A stretch of 64,000 nucleotides of DNA from Eleginops maclovinus (Eukaryota; Chordata; Actinopteri; Perciformes; Eleginopidae). Positions 1 to 33,816 of the stretch are shown here, in pieces (positions within the stretch are counted from its first letter, which is position 1; every line of letters starts with the position of its first letter). The translations under genes and the position numbers were made by a program. The notes below the pieces were generated by a model. That model searched no databases, was not told the origin of the DNA, and saw nothing but the letters and a program-made list of their open reading frames with translations. The DNA lies in assembly GCF_036324505.1 (NCBI RefSeq), contig NC_086352.1, positions 12,378,001-12,442,000 of the forward strand, in the 5' to 3' direction.

Positions 1-5700
<5,700 letters not shown>

Positions 5701-5800
5701 GCTGCTTTGCTTTTTAACCGCAGTTAAAACAGTCCTCCCAGTTCCACAGGGGCTGCACGAACAGGGCGACCTGATTGGCTGAGCAGGTGCTGATGTCACA
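5701..5800 (-). promoter_or_regulatory. lpin1: lpin1 core promoter (probable)
   Basis: Minus-strand elements in order are a CRE-like TGACATCA (5798-5791), a CCAAT box within cagCCAATcagg (5778-5774) and a TATA-like TTAAAA (5716-5711), then the putative first exon. Motif recognition only; no transcript data. Confidence 0.45.
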
Positions 5801-7716
5801 TAATGTTATGTATGAATATTTCCCTCTAAAAATCGTTATCATTTATGTGTTGTGTTTGTCACAGTAAGATGCAGGCTACTATGATTGTAGTGCCGTAGTA
5901 GTGTTTGTGATGTTATATCGCTGTATTTAACTAAGTGTTAATATTTGTTTTCTGATATCTTAACTTGTTCTACTTTGAACTTATAATGAATGACTATTAA
6001 CGATTAGAAAAACAACTATAACCCTCTGTTGTTGGGTTGTCCTCACAAGTCATCATGTCTTAAATTAGATGCTTTGAATGTTAATGCTTTGAAATTAAAT
6101 TCTCTATCATTTTCATGTGCATAACACACAATAAATAACAAGAAAAAAGTATGAAGTACATATTAACAGTTTGCACAAGACACAAAACAATGTTAGGCGC
6201 CACAGTTAAATACTGAAAAAGTATATATAAGTGTTTGGCATACATTTGTATAACTGATAAAATACAACAGTTAGAAAAACTTAAAACTAGTAACATCTTG
6301 TTTCTTATTTTAAAGAAATACAAGACAAGTATTTGGGGCAGATGAGACAAGAATAGCAGTGACATTAGGAAGACTTGAAGGCATGTGTAGCTGTGCAATG
6401 CACCTGTCTCAGTTTTCAAAATGTAAATCTATACCTGCCACAACACATCCAGGCAACACCAAAATATTCATTTTTGTTAGTGTGATTGATTACCAAGTGG
6501 CAGACTTCCCTGTAGCAAATGAGATTGAGATAAGAATGAAATGCTTATGTAGTTTATAACTAAGTGTAACATATGCAAGTTGGACTCAACTGTCCTAATG
6601 TGTAAAAGGAACCCTATTATCCAAAACTATGCAGCTGCTCTACATTGTATTCCCCATCTGTGTAGAATAAAATGGTTTCAGAAAGTTTGATTTGAGCCAC
6701 AAATTAAAGTATTAGTTTTGGCAGTTAGGTGTTGTTTGCTTTCTTGTATACTGCATGCCTTTAGTTCATAAGATTGATACCACGCGCATGACATGACTGT
6801 GGTATTGATGTTATTATATAACTCTTGGCAAGAGGGCTCAAATCGTCAAGGTATTCCAGAGAGACATTTCATTGTTTGGCACATAATGATTATACTTATA
6901 ACAACTAATGCGCTGCGGTAATGTATGTACAGTATGAAACCTACAGTATTTTAATCATTGGTGTACTGACATCACTATGCCAGCTGATTAAAAACGTCAG
7001 AGTTACAGACAGACTAAAGTACTGCTGGTATATGTACTTGTACATATATAAATATACCCTTTACAGAAATAGGTTTCAGGCTCACAGAGAAACAGGCACT
7101 GTGATGGCACAGGCACTGTAATGCTACAGAAACAGAAAGACATGAAGATATGTGTGACATCAGTTCTATGGGACCAAGAGGCAAACCAGGCGTGATTTAA
7201 TTTATTAAGAAACATATGAAAATGTTCACTCACAAATAATAGGTTTCATGCTGCAAAAACAAATGATGTTCTTGAGCAAAGTCTGTGCAAGGAAGCCTTT
7301 TATCAGTGTATTCCTTAGCTGTATTTAATGCATGGCCGCAAACCAAAAGTACTTCATAAGGACTTTCAAATGAAGTATTTCTTGTGCATAGACAAACACA
7401 GATTATAAAGTTACTCTAGGACTTGACAAACATTTATTTCAATATTGTACATATTTAAGTGTTATTCTTTACTGTTATTATACATTCCTGACTTCTGTAA
7501 TCAGATTATAGGACAATTATGTAAGGTGCTAAGAGTCGAGCCAGGACACAGTTCCAGCTTTAGACAATTAAACACAAAAGTGTGTCTTCCCTGAGTGGGT
7601 CTCATGGTGTTACTCTGCTGTTGCTCAATCATTCTGGAACCAACCCTACCAGTTACAAACAAATCCAATTCTCCCGCTTCTCTTTGTTATTATTGACATT
7701 CTTAGAGTGGTTATTC

Positions 7717-7825
<109 letters not shown>

Positions 7826-8289
7826 CACCAGCCAGCAAGAGAGGGAACAAGGACACACGTGTTGGGTTTTCTAAGAACTGAGTCATTCACAGGGAGCAAC
7901 AAGAAGCCAACTAGAGGAGGAGTGGGAGAGGAGAGGGAGGGGAGAGGGGGACACATAGGAGAGTAGGCTGGAGAGAGAATTTGCAGAATGTCAATGTTTG
8001 TGTGGTTGTGTGACAAAGACAGAAAGTTGAGGTGTGAAAGAGGAACTGGTTACTTAATTGATTCACTGAGGTCATTTAAACACACTAATGACTACAATGT
8101 CCTGAAAGTCCAAAAACATATTTCAATTTGCATCATCTAAAGTACATTACTGGAGATTGGAGTTAGAATAGAAGATGGTTACTAGCTCACCATTTTGTTT
8201 CTATGGTCTATATGGTTAGCTTGTATTAGAATAAGGAATGGAAGTAGTTGGGTAGCTATAGCTTTCTCATTTCAATGGTAACAAAGTCA

Positions 8290-8500
8290 TCCTGCCAGCA
8301 CGTCTAAACCTCACTAATTATCATAATATTCTGTCTGTTTAATCTGTATAAAAAACTAAGTTTGGATGGCTGTTTCCCCTTGTTTTCATACTTCATGCTA
8401 AGCTAAACTAAATAGCTGCTGGCTGAAACTACACAGTTCACTTACAGGTGTCAATATTCTCATGATACTTTTAACAGAAAGTGACAATTTCTTTAATAAT
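8290..8500 (+). mobile_element. degraded teleost interspersed repeat
   Basis: The stretch around tgctaagctaaactaaatag and ctgctggctgaaact, then tcaatattctcatgatact, matches a very common fish repeat I remember as gctaagctaa...ctgctggctgtagc...tcaatcttctcatct. Ends and class are unclear; this is recognition from memory only. Confidence 0.45.
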
Positions 8501-8891
8501 TATTATTCTGGACCGTAATAAACAGCTACAGAACCAATGTTTAGACCCATTTTATGGATCTGGATATGAGATATGAGATTATATGTGGTTTTAACCTGTT
8601 TTTTTTATGATTTGTGTTTTTATTTATATTTGAACGGGGGTATCATTGAGTCACACAGAAGCATATTCGAGGAAATGACATTGTAAACACTGACAGACGC
8701 TTTGTGTAATTTCAGGAATTTCCTTCATTAGAACTCATTTGGTTGTTTATTTAGGGATAGGTTAGTATTTGCTCTCTGCATGCACATCTATGCATGCATA
8801 TGTGTGTCTGTTTGTTTACAGTATGTGTATTTGTGTTCTGGGGGATATGTTCTCCAGCCACCGCCCTTCAGTGTGCTCATCTCAGACACTT

Positions 8892-8893
8892 GT

Positions 8894-8985
<92 letters not shown>
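8892..8985 (+). repeat. (GA)n microsatellite
   Basis: A GA array of about 84 clean bases from 8902. The Arg-Glu frames through it are artefacts. A mirror-symmetric purine tract of this kind can form a triplex. Confidence 0.98.
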
Positions 8986-8988
<3 letters not shown>

Positions 8989-10947
8989 GGAAAAAGTGGT
9001 TTGTTGAGATAGGGGGAGCCCAATCTCTCCCTGAAACCCACTCTCAACAATGCATTATTTCTATCACCACCGAGACGGAGTCGTTACTTAGGGGATGGGC
9101 AGCATCAGCCAATCAGAGGGCGGCCTGAGCCATACATTGCAAATGCACTATTGAACCTTCCCTCTTTGGAATCCAGAGGCATGCCTTAGGGCTTGAGAAA
9201 AATCTAATGGTATGGTATCAAAGGTCAAGAAATGGATGCATAACACTTATCTTACTAAAGTAATAATGCATGGTATGACTTAAATGAACATTCCAGGTAC
9301 AAACAAATGCTTTATGATTAATAATCATCATGCAATGCTATACATTGACGCCAAAAAGGGACATTCTTCGCCTATAGTAAAGAGATAAACAAACAGCATG
9401 TGGCCATGTTATATAATGTGGAGAAGTCGTTGGATTCCAAGGGTTATTAGTTGACTTGTGACTGTGCATATAGATACTGTCACATAGTTCATCTGAAGTT
9501 TCTTGGATGGTGTCATTAATTGAGTGTAAAACACAGTATATTGTGCCTGACAACATAAATTGCTCAGTCAATACTTTTGTATGTAGTTTGCGATTCCACA
9601 GTTTGTGTTTGCATTGATCATAAAAATGTTCATGGGGAATTTAAAGTTAACATGACAACCAACATAGTCTTTACCTCGAGGAAAAAAAGCTCAAGACTAT
9701 TAAGATAATATATCATATTAATCAAATAATCACAAGATAAATGATAGAGACTGACGTTAACCAGAAGGACAAAATAGTGGAAACTGCAGGCAGATATAAT
9801 CAAAATGAGGAGGAGGAAATGTGAAAGTGCTGCCTGAGTGCACAGAGACACTAACAGGCCTCTGGGACTGTTATGTAATAGCTTGGCTAGCTGAGGTGTA
9901 TGCCTTTAAAAGTACCCATGTGGGCTTGAGGTCATGCAGACAGATATGAGCTGTTGATTTTGCACATGGTTATGCTGCACACAAACAAAAGAGCACAAAC
10001 TCTGTAAACCACACTGAGAACTAGCATTTAAATGCAGCAGAAGGACACACTCAAAGACACACACTGTTCCTCACACTTACAAACACACATGAACTGAATG
10101 GGAGCGTCGTTTGATCACAATGTTTTTAGGGCCATGGCCTGTATTCTTGGAAAGCAACTTAAGAATAGTCAGGTGGTTCCTCCTCATCATGCCTTTTCTA
10201 TATTTAAAAAAATCCCTCATGTAAAAGTTTTACTATTAGAGATCATTTAAACTAACAACTTGTTATACAGTACATTTATTCTCTCTGTAAGAAGTCAATC
10301 CCATCATTTCCACATATTTTGCACTTTTCTTCATAGCTCTTATTCAGCTCTACTTAGCTCAGTATTTCTTTGCATTTACTCCTGTGTAACATGGGAAAAC
10401 CAGGCCTATTTCCCTGCCACTGTTTTTTTTTTTGTATTGTTGCAGTTTTTAAATTGTTTTCTACATTAAGAAGAAACACAGGGAGAGTTATATTGATTGG
10501 TATCTTATATGAGTGTAGAGGTCATAGGGATGGCAATATAATTGGCACAACAAAAATGAAAAACAAAACATAAAATGATTATAACACAAAATACAGTTAT
10601 TTTAATTTTGTTACCCAAGACCAGCTGTCGTTGAAGCTGCCATCCTCAATGTGGCTGCTGAAGTCTTGCTCTTCCATGTGAGTCATGGCTCCATGTCTTG
10701 ACTGATGCAGATTGCTGTTTGAAGCTACTACTCCTAATTTCAGTTGAAATCTCTTCAAATGATCAGAAAGCTCTGCTCTTTCTGGACGAGTCCCCCGACT
10801 CAAGAGTTAAATCTGAGTAGTTGACGCTTGTGCAACGTGCTGTGAATGTTTTAGACTAAAATGATCAACAAGTGTGTTCTGGGAATGGGGTTCTTGGAGG
10901 AAATCTGAGAGGGTCAGGAGCTGCTGGACTGTAGTACTTCTACTGGT

Positions 10948-11068
<121 letters not shown>

Positions 11069-11598
11069 CCACGCAAAGACATAGAAACATGCTGGATTTG
11101 TGCAAATTGTCAATGACATGCACACTTTCATGTACTGTATATTTGTTCTATCTGTTTATGTTTTTATTTTGTAAAATAACAAGATATATTATTTCACACT
11201 CAGAGACTCAGGGTTCATCTCGGTTCAGCAGTGATCAGTCTGTGATCAAAGGACTTTGGCACTATTTGCCTCAAATCTTTCCTTAAAACTGGCACAGGCC
11301 CTGCAGCATGGAGCTCTGTCTGACATGCACATTATCTTTTTTGTGCACTTTAGACCGTTTTGACCAGGCTGCATTTTATGGTGTAGCTTGAGCTATTCTG
11401 ACAACTGCACTTGTCGGTTATCCTGAAAATAAAGTATTAGTTGGAGAACACATCAGTGTGGTTTCTGTCCTGTTTTTAATTTAAGTGACAGTGACTAATT
11501 TGTCAAATCCACCCTGGTCTTTTGGCTGCAAAACTTCAAGTCCAAAGTATAAAAGTATTATTAGTAGAATAGTGACTCTTTATCAGGAAATTCAGAGT

Positions 11599-11984
11599 GA
11601 TTTGTTAAGGTCTGTTTAATTCTGTGTTATAAAGACACAAACAAAGAGTCATTATAAAGACTATTATCTTTGGCACAGATTCTGACCTTGAGATGGGATG
11701 ATACATAGCAGTTGGACATAATGAGCAATTCATGAAGATATAACCTGGCATAATTCATTCTTTGTTTAAACGTCCTTCAGTGTAGGAATGTATGAGTATA
11801 TGAACCTTTACTTTACTCTACCGAAACATGTGTGTGAGTGTATACCTCAGGTCCAAGGTTGAGATAGCAGTCCACAGACAGCACCGGGTGTGTGTAGTTC
11901 TTTGTGCTGTGTGGAAACAGCTTCTGGCTGGTGTGTTGAAGGATTTGTTAAGTCTGTTTAATTCTGTGTTATAAAGACACAAAC
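11599..11984 (+). repeat. direct repeats flanking an inserted greb1 fragment
   Basis: The sequence gatttgttaaggtctgttta... at 11599-11642 recurs at 11942-11984 with one indel (about 43 bp). Between the copies sits a near-identical copy of part of a greb1 exon and intron. The layout is unique flank, repeat, filler DNA, repeat. Confidence 0.9.
11657..11942 (-). pseudogene. displaced partial copy of greb1 coding exon 31 and its downstream intron
   Basis: This copies 13349-13619 in the same orientation with few substitutions plus a roughly 17-bp length difference (near 11780). It carries the 3' 97 nt of the exon and the donor site, but no acceptor and not the first half of the exon, so it cannot act as a normal exon. 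It lies past the greb1 stop codon and polyadenylation signal. High identity suggests a recent event. Both ends fall at short matches (aagactattatc on the left, gttgaagg on the right), as expected for repair-mediated copying. Confidence 0.9.
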
Positions 11985-12184
11985 ACACACATGGAAGAAA
12001 TCTAAAAAGGCTGTACATTTATACAATTAAAAGCATGCAAAACTGTACATTGTTTTTGTTTCTTCAACGGTTACAATTAAACCACTATACAGTCTATGAA
12101 GCATAAGGCATAACCGATGTTCTACATTCAAACAAAACCTTACTTATTGTACACACAGTGAATAAGTACTTGTTTTTTTTTTTA

Positions 12185-12805
12185 CATAATACAAATCTGA
12201 CCAAATTTATTCAAAGTGGTCAATATGAAAAAACATACATGCAAAACAAACTTCTACAAAAACAAGCCAATAAAAAAGATTGTTGCCAAAAATCAGCTAC
12301 CATTCTACACAAACGATTGTATCTACCCTTTTTAAAGCTTCTCATATTGTGTGCAGGTGCAAAGAGGTGTGCAGAACTCGCTATATTACAATATAAACTT
12401 GAATGCAAATAAACCTGCAAAGACATATAAAGAAACACGAAAGCTGCACCAGCAATTTCTGAGATTTGTACGTTTCTTTAACCCTTTTATCACCAAAATA
12501 CTCAAGTTCTGGTAGATCATAAATACTCATCTTTTCAGACAACAATGAAAGTGATTTATGGAGTGTTGAATACACAACACTAACTTAAACAACACCATAT
12601 CACTAATAGGAAAAGCAAAACTCATTGGACAACCATGAGTCAGTAAAAACCACACAACGGATACACTTTGAAAAATATTTTCCTCTTGTTTGCTTGGCCA
12701 TAACATCGTATTGTCCATTCAGAACGTATGTTAGTGCATGTCTTCTTTGTGGCAATTAAAGTCATTTCAATCCTGACAGTGACTCTGTGTAGTCCAGTGT
12801 TAGAG
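12185..12805 (-). other. greb1: greb1 3' UTR and poly(A) signal
   Basis: About 620 nt separate the stop codon from the first minus-strand AATAAA (12211-12206). A genomic A-run (a T-run on the plus strand at about 12173-12183) follows about 25 nt later, near where cleavage would occur. The 3' end is inferred. Confidence 0.6.
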
Positions 12806-27903
<15,098 letters not shown>

Positions 27904-28263
27904 TGGTGTCCTGCAAAAACAATGTTGTCTCAATATGGTTAGTGTCTAATTAAACAGTCAACCTTTGTTACTTTCAGGTATTCAAAGTATAGACTTACCA
28001 GCCCTTTTATTTACTGCATGATTTATTTTTAGTTTCAGTTTCAGTATTAGAAACAAACAAGAAGAACTGAATAAATCCCAGTCATATCTGACTAACTGGG
28101 TCCTTTTAAGAAAGTAAAGATAATTAAATAAACGATAAAAGGATTTTGTTGGTCATAAAAGACAGTATACACAAAACAAATGAAATATTGAAAGTGCAAG
28201 CCCTCTGACAGTGAGACAGATGTACTGCTTTATATTGTCAAGTCTAAGCCACAGACCCACATG

Positions 28264-28325
28264 CGCACACGCACTCACCCACACACACACCCACATACAC
28301 ACACACACTCACACACACACTCACA
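28264..28325 (+). repeat. imperfect (AC)n
   Basis: AC steps interrupted by CACCC and CACTC units. Confidence 0.85.
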
Positions 28326-29071
28326 TTATGCAACGATGAATGGACACAAACATTGAAATCCAGTGAAAGCACATCCACATCCACTTTCACAGAAACACAC
28401 ACAGGCCTGCACACACACATTGAGAGTGGATGGCGTCTGTCCAGACAGCATGCCGTAAAATCAGCTGCACTGACAGAGTCAGGACACCCTGACCTAGACG
28501 CTGCACACTGTTATTCTACTTTCTCTCACTATGCATCTCTCGTGCTTTCTCACTGGCTCGCCCTCCTCTGCTCTCCAACCCAAGAGGAACATGCCAAAAA
28601 ATTAATTCTTGGAAAGTAATATGTCAAAATGTGCCCTGAAAACTGTTGCTGTTCCACATGAACATATTAATACATTTGCTCTAAATAACTTGGTTTGTTG
28701 TTTTCATCAATGTGTTCAGGCTTTTCTAGTTTTACATTTTTATTGTTCTTAAAAAGTGTGTTTGAGGCTTGAAAAAAAAAAGATTTAAAAGACCTAAACA
28801 AATGCTGTATCATTTGTTTCAACCAGCTGATTATATTTTTAATAATATTGTGTTAGCAGTAACGCATGTCAATTCTGCAATCCTCCTTTTTTAAATGAGA
28901 TGAACTGCTTGTTAAAAAATAAGATGCAATCAAAAACGGACTAACCCAAAGCTGTGTCGAGTGCTAAATAAACTGGATCACTGAGGAGGGAAATAACAAG
29001 GATGGATTGTAAACAGTAAACACCAACTTAATCCCCATCCTCTAAACCATTGACTGCCCATATGCTAACTG

Positions 29072-29219
<148 letters not shown>

Positions 29220-31390
29220 GCTCTACTGACTGAGGAACTGTGTAGCATGTACTCACTGACATGCAACCTGCAGGTCATCTTAACGAAAAGACAAGATAGT
29301 CAGATTACAGATTTAGGGCTGTTTGGGTCTTACATTAGATTTGAGCAGGATTACAGATTTCCTTTGAAATCAGAGTGAGGATTTTCTCTGTTTCAAAACA
29401 TGAGTCTTGGGACCAACAGCATTTACGGCAAAGACAGAATTAGTCAAACAACATCATTTATATGAATTTAAGGCACATATTAGATGGACGAAAAACAAAG
29501 CTGCCTCTGAAGGAAAGAAATGCAACTCTTTTACAGCAATACCTGTCATATTTACATGTAATTCAAAAAAGTCTGTAGCCTCTAAAAGCAAGCCAAGAAA
29601 GTCATTAACACTGCCAAAAAAACTAAAATGTTTCTTTATTTTTTGGCTTTCTGCATGGCCACAGATTTTTTGTAACTTTGCAATTGTTTCCACTGCAATA
29701 AGATGGGGCAAATTAAGGATATACCAAGTACAACCGCAGCAGGTTAACCTAAAACTCGAAAAAGTGTTTATGGTAAAACAAAGTAACATATCCAACATTT
29801 TTGATAATAACAGCTCACTCTTAGAGAGCATACTTTGGTGTTGATTTATGGCAAAAAACCTAAGCACAGCCACAGTCAAATTGTTCCACATGATTGTATA
29901 AACAGGCCAAATCCGAGATATATATTTTCTCTGAAATTCAAGCTGGGAGTAGACACAGAAACAAACACACTCTCTATTTCTCCTGCAAAACCACCTTACC
30001 AGCAACCTTCTGCTTCCCCACTTTCATATGTAAAGAGGTGGAGCAGACTTTTAAAGCCTTGCACCACTTTGTAGAGAGACAAAAAGCCCTGTCATAACAC
30101 AGCCGGCGCTGAGAGGAAGTAATCACACCTTCTACCAAAGAGCGCACTGATCTTTTTACAACCAGAGGAAGAGGAGACAGGGAGGGAAACGGGGAGAAGA
30201 TGAAAGCACAGAGGTGTATTCCACCTTTTATTGAATATCCACCAAAATCCTAAACTTCTGACCAACTGTCGAAAAAAATTAATCAAATACACACATAATG
30301 TAAGTCTAAATCTGAAGCCATGTTTACATTGGAGGGTTGCTACATCTCTGCCTTAAAGGAGTAAGCCTAACATTTAAACACAATTATAATAATTTGTCTT
30401 TTTTAGGTGTCTTGTGTGGACTTACAGATACTTAGACAAGTAAAACCTTTTCTAGAAAATATGAATTTGGATCAGAAACATCAAAGGTAGGATTTAAAGC
30501 AGGTATTGATAGAAGAGGATGCAAGTTTCTTTGAGGTCCCCATAATATATTTTTAAAAGTGCTTTAAAATCTAAGGCTGTCAAAATGCCATTTACTGTAA
30601 ATCTCTGGCTGCATGCAAACTCTCCAAGTGTTGTTCCACCTCACATTTATATTAAAGTAATATCTCTTCTTAACAAAACCCAAAGGAGCCATTGCACTTA
30701 AAAGAAGAGATGTATCAGAGATGAGAGAAATGTAAAACTTTTAATGAAGCTTTGTTGATTCTCCTCCCACCTCCCCCTCTTTCCTCTGTCCCTGACGTGG
30801 AAGTGGGAGATCCTTTCATCTCCCCCCTCCTCTTCTTCTCTGCCTGTCCTTCTTTCACCCTGGGGAGAGAGACACTATTGTAGTGTTTTATGACCCCTTG
30901 GACCGCCTTCCCACCACCAGCCTCAAACACACAACCTCACACATACAAACCTGTAGTTAGGATCCCTTTAAACTCGGAGTCCCTTACAATCTGCAAGTTA
31001 TACTACCACACAACAAGAAGTATTTCGGCCCTTTTAAGGAGTTATCTTTATAATATTATTGATTAAGTGTCAATACAATACTGCTGATCTACCGTAAACA
31101 TTTAAAAAAGATATTTAACTTTCGTAACCTGCTATGCATCAGTGTCATGTCTGAAAATAATGATGTAGGATCATTTATTATCATCTAATTGTAAGCTCCC
31201 GACATATCTTATATGAATAATATATTGGGGGGATACTCAATGTGCTGGTTCATGCCCCTTGAAAACATTTGCGAGGAGGACTTTACATTGTGCCCTGCTC
31301 AGCTCATGCTAATACATGCAAACCCACATAAATCTGCTCACAGTTCTCAGGCCACTGATGTATTAGTTTGAGGGACGTCTCATGACCGCA

Positions 31391-31403
31391 AGGTCAAAGG
31401 TGA
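31391..31403 (+). promoter_or_regulatory. DR1-like nuclear receptor element
   Basis: AGGTCAAAGGTGA is two half-sites with a 1-bp spacer, the type bound by RXR partners, HNF4 or COUP-TF. It lies about 3.5 kb inside greb1 from the putative promoter. Confidence 0.3.
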
Positions 31404-31894
31404 GTCCAAATAACAATGTATAAGTAAGACTTTGATGTGGGCTATACTTCTAATAATCACTCACACAAACCAATGCGGATGCACACACACGCACCTACGC
31501 ACCCACACGCTCTCCCATGGGCTCAGGCTCAGTGGACACAAAAGGCTTGTCTTGTGGGGTGAAAGGTCATCCTGGGAGAGGTCAGATAAGAACCCCAGGC
31601 TCTTTCTCTGTTGGCCAGGCCCACATACCAGCCGTACACACACAAACACAAGCAGCATCCCTGCTATTCTTCCTTTCTTTTAGGCTGACAAGCAGAGTTG
31701 CACTCTTCAACCTCCACCATGCACCTTCAATAGCAGATCACACTACACAATCATACACACACTAACAGAAACACACATACATCATGCAGAAGTTAACAGT
31801 TCATCCAATGCATGCATTTCAGTGTGTGGCAATTTGCATCCAAATATTTTCACGAGTGGCAATGTTTGTTTGTGTGCAAGTGTGTGCAAGTGTG

Positions 31895-31939
31895 AAGAGA
31901 GAGAGAGAGCGAGAGAAAGAGAGAGAGAGAGAGAGAGAG
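31895..31939 (+). repeat. (GA)n microsatellite
   Basis: A GA tract with one gc and one aa interruption. Confidence 0.95.
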
Positions 31940-33064
31940 GAAGAGAGCTAAGGAAGACAAATGTCAGCTGGTCAGTGCAGCATCTCTTTCAGGCCTCAAA
32001 AGACACAGTGACTTAATAGAGAAAAAAATTCCAGCTTTGCAGATGCTCTGTAATTACTGACCCGGAGCCAGACACATATGCAAAGAAATGTCAGCTGTAC
32101 ACACTCACACAAACGCACAACCTCTCGCACACAAGCAGACCCTCAGATGGGCTAATCACTGACCAGTGACCCACATCAAATGCTCTCATTCACAGTTGTC
32201 TCAACAGACACTGGATCGATGGCCAGCTCGCCAACTGGCCAACTGTTCAGCCAGCCATTCAGCTTTCTATCCACACACTCATCCACACACACTGAGCTGC
32301 TCCACCACTCAGCTGAAGTGTCAAACTGCAAGCACCCTCTCACTCATCATTTAGAAAAAGAAAAAAAAATCTCTTTATGCCTATAAAAACCTGCAATCTT
32401 TAAAATGTCAATTATCCAGCATGTCATTACAACACATGGAAAACACACACTGTCTGCTACGAGCTACAGCGAGGCAACACATATGCTGTATGTCTATCTT
32501 CTGCAGGACACTAAGTGTGTGTCTACATACTCACAGAATACTGTCTGCCAGAGTTTGTCTGAAGAAATGGCTGGAAGACACTGAAGAGGTCCAACTTCTT
32601 GGAAATTCAAAGCCTGCTCTGCCTGTTGCTTTGCTATCTCGCTTCACGTCCTTGAGCAGTTTTTTTTTTCTTCTTCTCTCTCTATCTTGCATAACACCAG
32701 GGGAACTTGTGTTGTCTACAGGCGTGCAAACCTGAGTGGAAATGTACCTTGGTTTAGTTTTAAAACGTTCAGATGACAACATTAACTTATGTGTTGTGAG
32801 ACATTCACATATCAAACTCAGCATTAGATGTTATAAAGAGCCTCAGACGCCAGTACACGCAAACACTGTACCCACATTATCATCTCAAAACAAGGGTTTA
32901 TTTAACAGCCATATAACAACTTGTTCATAAAACCAAACACGAGAATCTATAGAGCTCCTGCAGATGATGTCATATATGCTGGTCACGTGACGAGATACGA
33001 CAGGGGCAGCCATTTTGGCAGTCATCGCGGCAGTAAATTGACAGGCACTGGCAGACTGTCAAGG

Positions 33065-33718
33065 ATGGTGGATAACTGCTGTGCACCAGGTTGCACAAAT
33101 AGGCGTGGGAAAAAGAAAGGTGTATCGTATTATCGCATTCCTAAAGACGCGGAGAGGAGGGAGAAGTGGATTGGAGCGATTAAAAGAGCCAGGAGCCTTC
33201 AGAAAAAGACTGAAAGATGGGACCCCCCGGCCGTTGGCTTTCGCTTATGCAGTGATCACTTCATATCAGGTGGGTGAAGGAATACAGTACAATGCTACAA
33301 AAAGTTTCTGGTCAGTTTAATTAAATTTAATTAGTTTAATTTAAGAAGTAGCACCCAGTTATTATAGCTAACGGACACTGTGATGTCCCTTTTTAACTCA
33401 ACAAGTGTGGCTCTGGCGCAGCCTAGCCAGTTAGCAAGTTAGCTTGTAGCAAGCTAGTGGTAAACAAACCCGTGTTGAAATATTCCTTCTTATTTTGTAG
33501 GGAGAAAGAGTGATAATCCGTTGAGTCCGGATTTTATCCCCTCAATTTTCGATTACCTTCCATCTCCAGAGAAGAGGAGACATAAAACGAGACTGGAGGT
33601 TTTTAACAGAAGGCAGAAGGCTAAACTGCACAAAGTAGAGCAGGCAAAGATATCTGCAGAAGCCATCAAAATACAAACTAGCAAGTTACAGATGCACTGC
33701 AGTAGCTATCCAAGCTAA
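33065..33718 (+). CDS. THAP-domain protein of the transposon (2 exons, 140 aa)
   Basis: Exon 1 is 33065-33269 and exon 2 33501-33718; the donor is ATATCAG|gtgggt and the acceptor tattttgtag|GGAG, joined in phase 1. Residues 1-69 form a C2CH THAP zinc finger: CCAPGCTNRRG at the start, YYRIPKDAERREKWIGAIKR in the middle and LCSDHF at the end. THAP domains bind DNA and in transposons recognise the element's ends. The rest (PLSPDFIPSIFDYLPSPEKR and a basic, helical Lys-rich tail) is typical of transposon THAP proteins. The frame has no stop or shift. The stop codon lies inside a tandem repeat at the deletion zone, so the protein is probably cut short. Confidence 0.82.
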
Positions 33719-33785
33719 AAAACATGCTAACGTGACACTTCCGTAGCTAGCCAAGCTAATAAACAAACAATGCTAACGTGACACT
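33702..33785 (+). repeat. tandem duplication of about 40 bp at the transposon deletion zone
   Basis: Two imperfect units (33702-33740 and 33743-33785) each run gtagcta-ccaagctaa ... atgctaacgtgacact. They separate the ends of the two convergent genes. Confidence 0.85.
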
Positions 33786-33816
33786 GCCTATCAAACTGGA
33801 ATAATTTAATACTTAC

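Noticed and set aside
8769..9128. 119-codon frame with an Arg-Glu repeat
   Set aside because: It is produced by the GA microsatellite; no homology outside it.
10597..10803. 68-codon minus frame between greb1 and lpin1
   Set aside because: Not AC-rich, but no family recognised, no splice support and too short to claim; it does not look like a neurotensin receptor.
29972..30292. Possible extra greb1 exon in intron 1
   Set aside because: No GREB1 similarity is left unassigned upstream of MGNSYAGQL, and splice sites do not fit.
32980..32990. GGTCAcgTGAC as an estrogen response element
   Set aside because: The spacer is 2 bp, not 3; it is a transposon-end E-box palindrome present at both ends of the element.
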